37,547 nt of DNA from Nitrospiraceae bacterium. Lineage in GTDB: Bacteria; Nitrospirota_A; Leptospirillia; Leptospirillales; Leptospirillaceae. Positions 1 through 8,177 of this stretch are shown piece after piece (position 1 is the stretch's first letter; each line of letters opens with the position of its first letter). Location of the stretch: NCBI GenBank assembly GCA_028064945.1, contig JAPTWQ010000149.1:1-37547 (forward strand), read 5' to 3'. Both the position numbers and the translations under genes were made by a program. Under the pieces are notes generated by a model, which did no database searches, was not told where the DNA came from, and saw nothing but the letters and a program-made list of their open reading frames with translations.

Positions 1-432
1 GTTGGCCGTCTGGTTCGGGTTCAGATAGTTCAGGATCAGGGCGATCGTCTGGGGATGCTCGTTTCTGATCAGATTGGCGATCGATTTGGGGTCCATCCAC
101 TTGAGGGACTGGAGATTGGTCCCTTCCTGATCGTTCATGCTTTCGAAAATCTGGTCGGCCTGCTCCTTGCCCAGTGACTTTTCCAGAATTTCGCGCATGT
201 ATTTCTCCCCCATCCGAGGAAGGCCTCGCGTCGCCTTGTAGACGACGGAAAACTCCCCCATCACCTCGTCGATCTCCTCCGAGCTGACCTCGCCCATCTG
301 TGCGATGAGGCTCGAGATCACACCGACCTCCTTGATGTCGAGCTGCTTCAGGATCTCAGCGGCGACCTCCGGTCCGACGGCCGCGATAAAGATCGCCGCC
401 TTCTCAAGCCCGGAAAGCTTCCTTTTGGCCAA
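1..432 (-). CDS. fliG: Flagellar motor switch protein FliG (N-terminal part, runs off window)
   Basis: FliG is a rotor component of the flagellar switch complex; it binds the FliF MS ring through its N-terminal domain and transmits torque. The window holds the first 144 codons, the FliF-binding N domain and the start of the middle domain. Recognisable stretches are LSGLEKAAIFIAAVGPEVAA near the start and the later WMDPKSIANLIRNEHPQTIA, which is the classic FliG signature. I chose the TTG start at 432 because a good ribosome site (AGGAGGGG) lies six bases upstream and the protein then begins as FliG should. That site overlaps the fliF stop codon, so the two genes are probably translationally coupled. 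The 3' end lies outside the window. Confidence 0.95.
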   Translation of the reverse strand, partial: MAKRKLSGLEKAAIFIAAVGPEVAAEILKQLDIKEVGVISSLIAQMGEVSSEEIDEVMGEFSVVYKATRGLPRMGEKYMREILEKSLGKEQADQIFESMNDQEGTNLQSLKWMDPKSIANLIRNEHPQTIALILNYLNPNQTAN

Positions 433-444
433 CGCCTACCCCTC

Positions 445-2040
445 CTATTTTTCCTTGAGCCACAACCGCAGGACCTGCGCGGCTTGGGAGGGATCCTCCT
501 GCGTCATGCGGGCAATGTCTTCCTTGCTGGACCTGACGGCTTCGCCTTCTTCCTCGCGCATGGGGACCGCAATCCCCGCCGGACCCTGGGCCGGCAGGGG
601 GACGGACTTGGTGACCATGCTCTGGAGAATCGGCTTCAAGATGAAGAGGCTGAAGACCAGGACGAGAAGGCCGCCCAGGAATATTTCCAGAAGCGGCATG
701 AAGGGTTTGAGCCGCTCGGCCATCCGGGCTTCCTGATTCTGGGGTCTTTCCGACTCGGGCCTTACGAAGGGTACGGAATCCACCACGACGGTATCGCCCC
801 GGGCCGGATCATACCCGATCGCGTTCTGCACGATGCGGGTGAAGGAGGCGATCTCTTCGGGCGTTCGCGGTTCGTAGACTGTCGTATCCCCCTTTTTGCC
901 CGTCACCGTCCGCGTCTTGCCATTGACCAGAACGGAGACGGAGATTCGGGCGATCGTGCCGGTGGGCTCGACGATATGGCTCATCGTGTGGCTCACGTCG
1001 TAGTGCTCGATATCCTTTTTCTTGGAATACCGGGTCTGTGTTCCGTTTTTTGGGCCCAGTGGGGGACTCGCGACCTTTCCGTTGGGGCCGGGAATGTTGC
1101 TGAGAACACCGGGAACGCCCACGGGAACGATTCTCGATCCGGAGGATTTTTCCCGAAGCTTTTCACGTTCCGCGAGCGCCCGTCCCTTGGGATCGAACTG
1201 TTCCTTCGTCTCCTCGACGCGCCTGAAATTGAGCGTCGCATTGACACGAACTACCGACTGCCCTTCCCCCAGAACCTGATCCAGCATGGTCTGAACCCGC
1301 TTCCGGAGACGGTGCTCCACCATGGACTGGTAAGAGAGCTGCGCCTTGGTGAGCTCCCCCGGGAGGAGCCCGGGCCTCTTCCGGTTTAAGATCGTGCCGG
1401 TGTTGTCGACGATCGTCACATGATCGGGGGTCAGTCCCTCCACCGCATTGGCCACCAGATGAACGATGCCATTCACCTGGTCCCGCGCAAGCGTCCGCCC
1501 CGGCTTCAGGCGAATCAGCACGGAGGCGTGTGCCCCTTTCTGGTGGCGGAGAAAAACTGACCTGCGGGGAAGGACGATGGACACCCGAGCCAGTGCGATC
1601 GGACTCATCTCCTCGATCGTCCGGTCGAGCTCCGACTGAAGGGCCTGCAAGTACTGCACATGCTGCACGAAATCCGTCGTCGTGAGAGAGGGGTGGTCGA
1701 AGATGTCGAAGCCGGCTCCATGATGGCGCGGAAGCCCTTCGTCGGCCAGCTCCATCCGGAGCGTGTAGACCTGACTCTTGGGGACCCGGATCACTCCTCC
1801 CTTGGTGGAGACGGCATAGGGGATACCCATCCGGTCGAGCTTTTGCTGGATTTCGAAAGAGTCGACAGGCGACAGTCCCGAATAGAGGACCGCCCGGTCG
1901 ACTGTCTTTCCGGCGAATCCCAGGAATATCATGACGCCGACCAACAGGACGCCCAGAATCCCCGCCACGATTTTTTGCATCATGGTGAGGCGGCCGAACC
2001 ACAGGGAAACGGTTTCGGAAATCTTGCGGAATATGTCCAT
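445..2040 (-). CDS. fliF: Flagellar MS-ring protein FliF
   Basis: FliF forms the MS ring in the inner membrane, the base on which the flagellar rotor and export apparatus are built. At 531 residues it is of normal length. A first membrane segment lies at about residues 20-42, then the YscJ/FliF periplasmic ring-building region (including LARVSIVLPRRSVF) and the FliF C domain. A second membrane segment lies at about 445-470. The last 20 residues (ending VLRLWLKEK) match the C-terminal FliG-binding helix. The start at 2040 has an AGAGGGG ribosome site five bases upstream. It lies between fliE and fliG in the flgB-flgC-fliE-fliF-fliG operon. Confidence 0.97.
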   Translation of the reverse strand: MDIFRKISETVSLWFGRLTMMQKIVAGILGVLLVGVMIFLGFAGKTVDRAVLYSGLSPVDSFEIQQKLDRMGIPYAVSTKGGVIRVPKSQVYTLRMELADEGLPRHHGAGFDIFDHPSLTTTDFVQHVQYLQALQSELDRTIEEMSPIALARVSIVLPRRSVFLRHQKGAHASVLIRLKPGRTLARDQVNGIVHLVANAVEGLTPDHVTIVDNTGTILNRKRPGLLPGELTKAQLSYQSMVEHRLRKRVQTMLDQVLGEGQSVVRVNATLNFRRVEETKEQFDPKGRALAEREKLREKSSGSRIVPVGVPGVLSNIPGPNGKVASPPLGPKNGTQTRYSKKKDIEHYDVSHTMSHIVEPTGTIARISVSVLVNGKTRTVTGKKGDTTVYEPRTPEEIASFTRIVQNAIGYDPARGDTVVVDSVPFVRPESERPQNQEARMAERLKPFMPLLEIFLGGLLVLVFSLFILKPILQSMVTKSVPLPAQGPAGIAVPMREEEGEAVRSSKEDIARMTQEDPSQAAQVLRLWLKEK

Positions 2041-2066
2041 CAGACCCCTCTTTGATCCTTAAGCCC

Positions 2067-2384
2067 TTACAAAGGCATGTTGTTCATTTCCTGGTAGGCC
2101 TTCACGATCCGGTCCCGGACCTGCATCATCAGGTGAAAGGAAACATCGGCCTGGGCCATTTCAATCATCGTCTGGTGGAGGGTCACCCCGTCCTGTCCCG
2201 TCGAGAATTCCTGGATCGTCTTGTCCGCTTCCGTCTGGAGCGAATTGACCCGGGCGATCGAATCCTTCAGGACATGGACGAAAGACTCTTCCCCCGATGA
2301 CGGGGGCTGCGCCCTTTCGGGAGTCTCCTCCCGGGATACCGGCGCAAAAGGTTCCGTTTTTCCGATCCGCGTCTCGTCGATCAT
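2067..2384 (-). CDS. fliE: Flagellar hook-basal body complex protein FliE
   Basis: FliE is the small periplasmic adaptor between the MS ring and the proximal rod. The protein is 105 residues, a usual length. The C-terminal half shows the family pattern: a helix starting VTLHQTMIEMAQADVSFHLM, followed by VRDRIVKAYQEMNNMPL. The N-terminal 35 residues are charged and variable, as is normal. The ATG at 2384 follows a GGGAGG ribosome site with seven bases of spacing. It is the third gene of the operon, between flgC (30-base gap) and fliF (26-base gap). Confidence 0.93.
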   Translation of the reverse strand: MIDETRIGKTEPFAPVSREETPERAQPPSSGEESFVHVLKDSIARVNSLQTEADKTIQEFSTGQDGVTLHQTMIEMAQADVSFHLMMQVRDRIVKAYQEMNNMPL

Positions 2385-2414
2385 ACCAAACCTCCCTTTT
2401 TACCCCCGTTCCCC

Positions 2415-2852
2415 CTAAACATGGATCGTCAGATCCTTCGAGGCCATCCTTTTTGTCGTGTCGAGGGCGGTCAGATTGGCTTCATAGGCCCGGGAGGCAT
2501 CGATCAGATTCGTCATCTCCTCGAGCTTCGAAACATTCGGACGATAGACGAATCCCTCGGAGTCGGCATCGGGACTCTGGGGATCGTATACCTTGTTGAG
2601 TGGGCGGGGATCCCGGACCATGCCGAGAACCTTGACCTCCTTGACGGGGCTTTGCGACGGAGCCTTGAGAATGTCCGAAAAAGACTGGCCGGGGGCGACG
2701 GCGGCGAAGATGACATCCCGCCGCTCGTAGGTTCCCCGCTCATTTCCCCGTGTGGAATCGGCATTGGCGAGGTTTCCCGCCAGAACGTTGAGTCTCACCC
2801 GTTCGGCTTCGAGTCCGGACCCCGAGATTCTGAGCGCGTCTGAAAATCCCAC
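2415..2852 (-). CDS. flgC: Flagellar basal-body rod protein FlgC
   Basis: FlgC is a proximal rod subunit exported through the flagellar type III apparatus. The 145-residue protein starts with the rod/hook N-terminal motif (ALRISGSGLEAERVRLNVLA, followed by NLANADSTRG). It ends with the partner C-terminal helix (YEANLTALDTTKRMASKDL). Both ends are typical of the axial protein family. The start is GTG at 2852, with GGGAGG upstream at good spacing and only two bases between it and the flgB stop. That spacing suggests coupled translation with flgB. Confidence 0.95.
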   Translation of the reverse strand: MGFSDALRISGSGLEAERVRLNVLAGNLANADSTRGNERGTYERRDVIFAAVAPGQSFSDILKAPSQSPVKEVKVLGMVRDPRPLNKVYDPQSPDADSEGFVYRPNVSKLEEMTNLIDASRAYEANLTALDTTKRMASKDLTIHV

Positions 2853-2854
2853 GA

Positions 2855-3229
2855 CTACCTCCCTTCACCCGAAATGGCGTCACCCATCATCCGGTACTTC
2901 CATCCGGCCATGGAGGCCAGGGCGTTGTAATTGCCGGTGTTCGCGGCCAGCTTTTGCATTTCAAGTTCGATATTGACGGTGTTGAGATCATTGCCGACAG
3001 TCTCGTCCGTGTTGATGGTGAGGCGGCCCTCCGTGTGTTCGAGTTCCCTTCGATCCGGCGATTCCATGGCCTTCGCAAGCTCGCCCTTGAAGGAAAGGTC
3101 CCGTGCCATGTATCCCGGAGTATCCTGGTTGGCAATGTTGCTCACCAGGAGAAGATGCCTCCGCGAGCGTAGATCCATCGTCACCTTGAGAAGATCGGTC
3201 GTCCTGTCAAAAAGATGGACCTGGCTCAT
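2855..3229 (-). CDS. flgB: Flagellar basal-body rod protein FlgB
   Basis: FlgB is a proximal rod subunit and the first gene of this basal-body operon. It carries the rod N-terminal motif RRHLLLVSNIANQDTPGYMA and a C-terminal segment ending NALASMAGWKYRMMGDAISG. An upstream in-frame start exists at 3259. I prefer the ATG at 3229 because it follows a GGAGGAGG-type ribosome site, and because position 3259 lies inside the sigma-54 promoter and so upstream of the predicted transcript start. That gives 124 residues. The gene is preceded by the FleR-like regulator gene on the same strand, separated by about 135 bases holding the promoter. Confidence 0.94.
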   Translation of the reverse strand: MSQVHLFDRTTDLLKVTMDLRSRRHLLLVSNIANQDTPGYMARDLSFKGELAKAMESPDRRELEHTEGRLTINTDETVGNDLNTVNIELEMQKLAANTGNYNALASMAGWKYRMMGDAISGEGR

Positions 3230-3254
3230 GATCGCCTCCTCCTGCTTAAAAAAA

Positions 3255-3271
3255 AGCAATAATCATACCAA
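3255..3271 (-). promoter_or_regulatory. Sigma-54 (-24/-12) promoter of the flgB operon
   Basis: On the minus strand the sequence TTGGTATGATTATTGCT fits the sigma-54 consensus: the GG and GC pairs are exactly ten bases apart, and both the TTGG and TTGCT blocks are intact. The predicted transcript would start near 3244 and leave a leader of about 15 bases before the flgB ATG. The FleR-like activator encoded directly upstream is the obvious candidate to drive it. That link is inference from position. Confidence 0.8.
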
Positions 3272-3363
3272 GCACTCAATGGGCTTTGGTCAGTGAATTC
3301 CAAAAAAGAACAAGGTCAGGGAAACGGAGGTTTGCTCTCTTTCGCAGGGAAATTTTTTCCCGG

Positions 3364-4776
3364 TCATGCGATTTCCTCCCCGCCTCCCTCCCCACCGGTG
3401 ATCCCGTATTCGGAAAGCTTGTTCCGGAGGGTGCGGACATTGATTCCCAGGAGCCTCGCAGACTGGGCCTTGTTCCCGCCGCAGGATGCCAGGGTCCGGA
3501 GGATCAGCTCCCGCTCGACCTCCCAGACCGAACGCCCGGGACGAATCCCCGCATCGGACTCCTCCCCTCTCGCAGGATCGTCTGCCTCAGGATCAAGAAG
3601 ATCAGACACATGGGAGGGAAGGATCGTCCGTCCCTCGGCCAGGAAGGCCGCCCGCGTAACGACGTTTTCGAGCTCCCGGACATTGCCGGGCCAGGGGTGG
3701 CGGCCGAGAAGCTCGAGCGTCTCCGGAGCGAATGGGCCCACCGCCATGTGTTCCTTCTCGAATGCCTGCCGGAATCGTTCCGCGAGGAGGGGGATGTCCT
3801 CCATCCTCTCCCGAAGGGGGGGAAGGGCGACGGGAAAGACCCTCAGACGGTAATAGAGGTCTTCCCGGAATCGACCGGCCCGCACCTCCTCCTTCAGATT
3901 CCGGTTCGTCGTGGCGATGATCCGGATGTCGACCGGAACCGGACGCGTTCCTCCGACCCGGTCGATCTCGCGTTCCTGGATCACCCGAAGGAGCTTGGCC
4001 TGAAGGGCGAGTTCCATCTCTCCGACCTCGTCCAACAGGAGTGTTCCGGAATGGGCGAGTTCGAACTTGCCGATCTTCCGGGCTAGTGCCCCGGAAAAGG
4101 CCCCCTTTTCGTACCCGAAGAGCTCCGATTCGAGGAGGTTGTCCGGGAGAGCGGCGCAGTTGACCGCGACAAAAGGACGGTGGGCGCGGGTCGAACGCTC
4201 GTGCAGGTAGCGCGCAAGAAGCTCCTTGCCCGTTCCGCTTTCTCCTTCGATCAGGATCGTCGCAGGAGTCGAGGCGACCGCATCGATCATTCCAAGGATC
4301 CTGATCATTGCAGGATTCCGGGTTCTGATCGGGCGGGAGACGCTTTCCCAGGGACTGCGGCCCCCCGTACCCCCAGTGGCGCCCACCGATCTGTCCTCCT
4401 GTGAAGGATTCGGGGAGGGCTCCAGGATCTTTCTCAATTCCTCGGCCTTGAAGGGTTTCGTCAAAAAATTGACTGCCCCCTGTTTCATTGCCGCCACTGC
4501 CTGGGGAACCGTTCCGTAGGCCGTCATCAAAATGACACGGGTCAGGGGAGATTTCTCCTTCAGGCGGGAGAGAAGCTCCCAACCGTCCACGGAAGGCATG
4601 CGAACATCGCTGATCACCCATCCGTATTCCTCCCGGGATATTTTCTCGATAGCCTCGGCCCCGTTCTGGGCGAGACTGACCCTGTAACCGTCCCGGCGAA
4701 GGGTCTCCCTGAGGGCGATCGCCATTTCCGGTTCGTCATCGACGACAAGAACACTTCCGGCTTCCTGGGGACTCAC
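3364..4776 (-). CDS. FleR/FlrC/FlgR-like sigma-54-dependent response regulator
   Basis: A 470-residue NtrC-class activator. The receiver domain (about 8-120) has the acidic pair D13/D14, the phospho-acceptor D57 (VISDVRMPS) and a conserved lysine in LTKPF. The AAA+ domain (about 155-380) has Walker A GESGTGKE, a sigma-54 contact loop GAFSGA and Walker B LLLDEVGE. A Fis-type helix-turn-helix follows near the C-terminus (NKAQSARLLGINVRTLRNKL). The loop has serine where most family members have threonine (GAFTGA). The start overlaps the stop of the kinase gene by four bases (ATGA), so the two are a cognate pair. Its position directly before the sigma-54 promoter of flgB supports a role as activator of rod and basal-body genes. 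The assignment to the FleR class rests on context. Confidence 0.9.
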   Translation of the reverse strand: MSPQEAGSVLVVDDEPEMAIALRETLRRDGYRVSLAQNGAEAIEKISREEYGWVISDVRMPSVDGWELLSRLKEKSPLTRVILMTAYGTVPQAVAAMKQGAVNFLTKPFKAEELRKILEPSPNPSQEDRSVGATGGTGGRSPWESVSRPIRTRNPAMIRILGMIDAVASTPATILIEGESGTGKELLARYLHERSTRAHRPFVAVNCAALPDNLLESELFGYEKGAFSGALARKIGKFELAHSGTLLLDEVGEMELALQAKLLRVIQEREIDRVGGTRPVPVDIRIIATTNRNLKEEVRAGRFREDLYYRLRVFPVALPPLRERMEDIPLLAERFRQAFEKEHMAVGPFAPETLELLGRHPWPGNVRELENVVTRAAFLAEGRTILPSHVSDLLDPEADDPARGEESDAGIRPGRSVWEVERELILRTLASCGGNKAQSARLLGINVRTLRNKLSEYGITGGEGGGEEIA

Positions 4777-6020
4777 CTGGCGCCTCCTTCATTTCCATTG
4801 GCCGACTTTGACCGAACGCGTCCCGGAGGAAGGGACAGGGAAAAAACCGTCCATTCCCCCTCACGATCGTAGCGAATTTCCCCCCCATGGGCCACGGCAA
4901 TGTTGTGGACGATGGAAAGCCCCAACCCGGTTCCTTTGGCCCGCGTGGTGAAAAAGGGGTCAAAAATTCGCTCAGCCACATCTTCAGCAATTCCGATGCC
5001 ATTGTCTTTCACGATAAAAAGGTAACTCCTGTCACGGGCTACAAGAGATTCCAGCCGGAGCTCCCTTGATCGATTCTCCGAAGACGGGACCCCCAAGAGG
5101 GCCTCGAGCCCGTTGCCGAGAAGGTTGAAAAGGGCATGGGTGATAAGTTCCTCGTCGACACAAAGAAGGACACTGGAGGAATCGGGCACCCGACGGAATG
5201 TCAGTGTTCTGGCAGAGCGGGAGCGAGAGGCGGAGTGGACCATGCGGGAGAAATCGTCGGCAATGCGTCCAATCAGGGTCCCGGCGTCAAACCATCCTTC
5301 CTGGAGATCCGGAGTTCGGGTGTGATAGAGAAGATTTCCGATCAGACGATCCATGGAGGCGATCGAGGTGGTCATATGTCCGAGGTATTCCCTTCCTTCG
5401 GGTGTTGTCGCGTCTTTTGTCAGCAGGGCAGCAAACAGCTCGAGACTTCCGAGAGGGTTCCGGAGCTCATGGGCGATTTGGGCGATCATTTCCCCCATCG
5501 CCCGAAGTCTCCGGTCCCGGGCCATCTCCTCCTCCATTTCACGAATCCGGGTCACATCGGTAAAAATGAAGACATAGCCGATCGCGCCTCCTTCCGGACC
5601 CGGAACTGGGCGTCGCACCACTCCCCAGGACCGACTCCGGTCGTCGAAGGCGGCATCCTCGCTCCCGTCCGGAGGCCACAGCCCTTTCCTCTCAAGCAGG
5701 GGCAGGATAGACCCTTCGGAAATCCCGGAAAAAACCTCCATGGCCGGATTCCGGTAAAGAACGGAACCTCCCGGCGAAAGAACAAGAACACCGGCGGAGA
5801 GGCTTTTCAGGATGGCCTCCAGAAAACTCCCCTGGCGGTCGAAGTCCATATTTTTCCGGGAGAGAGCCTCCGAAAGGTCGGCGATCCTCTTTTCGAGGGC
5901 GGCGTAGGAGGTGACAAGGGACTCGGATGCGGACTGGAAGGAAAGGAAAGCCTGCTTCAGAATAGTCTCGCGGTCCTCCGCAGCAACTTGCGAATCGGAT
6001 ACGTTCTCAGGGTTTTCCAT
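4773..6020 (-). CDS. FleS/FlrB-like PAS sensor histidine kinase
   Basis: A 415-residue soluble kinase with no membrane segment that I can see. An N-terminal helix (about 15-65) leads into a PAS domain (about 66-160, ILKSLSAGVLVLSPGGSVLY). The HisKA helix pair follows, with phospho-accepting H184 in QIAHELRNPLGSLE, and then an ATPase domain with N box (HALFNLLGNGLEAL), DNGIGI, FDPFFTTRAKGTGLGLSI and a final G box. The lack of membrane anchors and the partner gene downstream match FleS/FlrB kinases, which respond to an internal flagellar assembly cue. Its start lies within the 3' end of the upstream TPR gene (14-base overlap), and its stop overlaps the regulator start by four bases. Confidence 0.9.
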   Translation of the reverse strand: MENPENVSDSQVAAEDRETILKQAFLSFQSASESLVTSYAALEKRIADLSEALSRKNMDFDRQGSFLEAILKSLSAGVLVLSPGGSVLYRNPAMEVFSGISEGSILPLLERKGLWPPDGSEDAAFDDRSRSWGVVRRPVPGPEGGAIGYVFIFTDVTRIREMEEEMARDRRLRAMGEMIAQIAHELRNPLGSLELFAALLTKDATTPEGREYLGHMTTSIASMDRLIGNLLYHTRTPDLQEGWFDAGTLIGRIADDFSRMVHSASRSRSARTLTFRRVPDSSSVLLCVDEELITHALFNLLGNGLEALLGVPSSENRSRELRLESLVARDRSYLFIVKDNGIGIAEDVAERIFDPFFTTRAKGTGLGLSIVHNIAVAHGGEIRYDREGEWTVFSLSLPPGRVRSKSANGNEGGAR

Positions 6021-8091
6021 CCTTTTTCTCCAGCTTCAGGGCGCTTATCTTCTGTTCGGCAATCCTGGCCACCTCATCCCCGGAATACTGCCTGACGGTC
6101 TTCTCAAACCAGTCGAGAGCTTCCCTGGGATGGCCCTCGGACAGGGATATCTGGCCCAACTGGTAGGTGACCCACCCTCCGTGGGGACCGTTGGGGCAAC
6201 AGGCCAGCATTTTCTGCCAGTAGCGTCGGGCCTCGGCCCGCTTTCCCCGCAGAAAGGATTCCTGGCCAAGATGAAAGAGGACCTCTGCGAGGAGTGGCTG
6301 ATCCTTCGGATTGTCTTCGATTTCGGGAAGGGCGCGCTTGAGGAGGGCGAGCCCCCTTCCCGCATGTCCCGCCCGGATATCGAGAAGGCCAAGACGGGCC
6401 AGGCCCTTGCCCGGGTTATCCATGGGAAGTCCCGATTCGGACCAGCGGGAAAGAACCCGCTGCTCAAGCCCGGGGTTTTTCATGGTCCGCGCCAGTTCCT
6501 CGGCATTCGAGAACCATCTCTCCCGTCCCGGAGAAGGAATCGTCGAATCGATGGCGAGCATCATCGCCCATTGATAGGCCCGAACTTTCTGGCCGTCCTT
6601 CACCAGCCACCGGTAGCGAACTCTTCGTGCCTCCTCCCGGATGGCCGGGTCGCGAACGACGTCGAGGAGGTTCGCTAGCGCCTTTTCAGCGCGTTTCCTG
6701 TGACCGACCTTTCTCTCCGCCCTGGCCAGGACCAGATAGAGCGCAGCCCCTTGGGGATCCGTGGGAGGGGGAAGGCGGTAGCGGTAGGCCCGATAGAGGG
6801 CCAGAACCTTTCGGGCCCGAAGGGGTTTTGAAAAATGGGCGATCCGGCCCAGGACCAGCGTTTCCTCCTGTTTACGGACCCTTTGTCCCAGCCGGGAGGC
6901 CGGATCGATCCGGCCCTCGAGCCGGGCGGACTCCCGGATTGCCTCCTCCCAGTCGCCCGCCTGAGCCTCAAGTCGGATTCGAAGAAGGGTCGCTTCATTC
7001 GCGACTCTCTGGTTTCGCTCTTCCGGAGCGATCCGGCCGAGTTCCCGAATCGCCCGGGAAAGAAGCTCGGGCAGGTCCCGGCCTTTCTGTGCCGGAGATT
7101 CGCGCAGGAGGATCTGCCGCAACAGTTCGATCCGGGCCATATGGCTGGCGGTGCTGCCCGGATTGTCCGCCACAACGGCTCTCAAGCGGGCCCGTTCATG
7201 AGAGGGGAGGCCGAAACGTCCGGAAAGCCTGGCCAGGTAGTACTCGGCTTCTCCCGACCGGGGATCATCGGGAAACAGACGCTCAAAACTCCGGAAAAGA
7301 ACGGCAGCCCGATGGTTGTGATGAAGGGCGTAGGCGGTGCGGGCCAGCAGAAGAAGGGATCCCGGATGATGGTAGGGATATCGTTTCGAGAGGGAAAGAG
7401 CGGCGAGGAAAGCGGATTCGGCACCCGGGAGATTCCCCCGATCCAGAAGGAGATGGCCCCGGAGATAGGCATAGCGGAGGCGGTCTTCTTTCGTGGCGTA
7501 GGAGCCCAGACGCGCCCGCGCTTCCTCCAGCATCGCCTCCGCCCTGCGGAGATTGCCCCGCTCCCGCCAGGAGTCGGCAATGGCGAGCCGGGCCCGGAAG
7601 CCCCATGGGCTTTCGGGGTATAGGGTGAGGAGACGCGAAAGGATCCCCCGCCCTTCCGCTCCGAATCGCTGACGGATGAGGTAGCGCCCCTCGCGGAAAA
7701 GGACCTCTCCCTTGTCCCAGCCCGGAGGGAGAACCGCCTCCGCCCTGCGGAAATAGACAAGGGGCTCCCTGAAGTTCCGGGCTCCTTTTTGCAGGGCCTT
7801 TCGGCCATGGATTCTGGCCAGCAGAAGAAGGGCAGGCCCCCGGTAAATCGAATGGGGATGGGAGGAAAGAAGTTCGGAGATGGCCTCTTCGGCCATTTTG
7901 AGGTGCTGGGATCTCAAATCCTTCCGCGCCACGGAAAGGAGTGTCAGATCGTCTTTCGGCCCTAACCTTCCCACGGGTGCGGGGGTCGTTCTTCCAAGGG
8001 CCCCCGTAGAGAATCCGGAAAGCGACAGGAAAACAGCGAGGCCCGCGAGGACGATGACACGATTTTTGGAGGCGACCTTCTTTGCCATCAT
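6007..8091 (-). CDS. Large exported TPR-repeat protein of unknown function
   Basis: About 694 residues. After a short basic stretch there is a hydrophobic segment (VIVLAGLAVFLSLSGFSTGA) that looks like a signal peptide. The remainder is almost wholly alpha-helical repeats of TPR type, for example YLRGHLLLDRGNLPGAESAF and later LAEVLFHLGQESFLRGKRAE. I take the ATG at 8091 rather than the in-frame one at 8115, because AAGGAGAG lies at better spacing and the signal peptide then starts properly. It sits between a FleQ-like activator gene and the FleS-like kinase gene. That placement suggests a part in flagellar assembly or in its surveillance, but no specific family is recognised. Such proteins are usually periplasmic scaffolds. 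Confidence 0.8.
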   Translation of the reverse strand: MMAKKVASKNRVIVLAGLAVFLSLSGFSTGALGRTTPAPVGRLGPKDDLTLLSVARKDLRSQHLKMAEEAISELLSSHPHSIYRGPALLLLARIHGRKALQKGARNFREPLVYFRRAEAVLPPGWDKGEVLFREGRYLIRQRFGAEGRGILSRLLTLYPESPWGFRARLAIADSWRERGNLRRAEAMLEEARARLGSYATKEDRLRYAYLRGHLLLDRGNLPGAESAFLAALSLSKRYPYHHPGSLLLLARTAYALHHNHRAAVLFRSFERLFPDDPRSGEAEYYLARLSGRFGLPSHERARLRAVVADNPGSTASHMARIELLRQILLRESPAQKGRDLPELLSRAIRELGRIAPEERNQRVANEATLLRIRLEAQAGDWEEAIRESARLEGRIDPASRLGQRVRKQEETLVLGRIAHFSKPLRARKVLALYRAYRYRLPPPTDPQGAALYLVLARAERKVGHRKRAEKALANLLDVVRDPAIREEARRVRYRWLVKDGQKVRAYQWAMMLAIDSTIPSPGRERWFSNAEELARTMKNPGLEQRVLSRWSESGLPMDNPGKGLARLGLLDIRAGHAGRGLALLKRALPEIEDNPKDQPLLAEVLFHLGQESFLRGKRAEARRYWQKMLACCPNGPHGGWVTYQLGQISLSEGHPREALDWFEKTVRQYSGDEVARIAEQKISALKLEKKDGKP

Positions 8092-8177
8092 TATCGTCTC
8101 TCTCCTTGGGTTCATCAGCCTCGGGATTCTCCGGAACGTGCGGACCGGGAGATCGGGGAACCCTCACCACTTCTTGC

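Noticed and set aside
484..1389. A 301-codon plus-strand open frame opposite fliF
   Set aside because: It is a shadow of fliF: no ribosome site, no recognisable domain, and it lies wholly inside a clear flagellar gene.
6627..7628. Long plus-strand frames (up to 333 codons) opposite the TPR gene
   Set aside because: Pro/Arg/Gly-rich composition typical of antisense frames in GC-rich genes; no homology or start signal.
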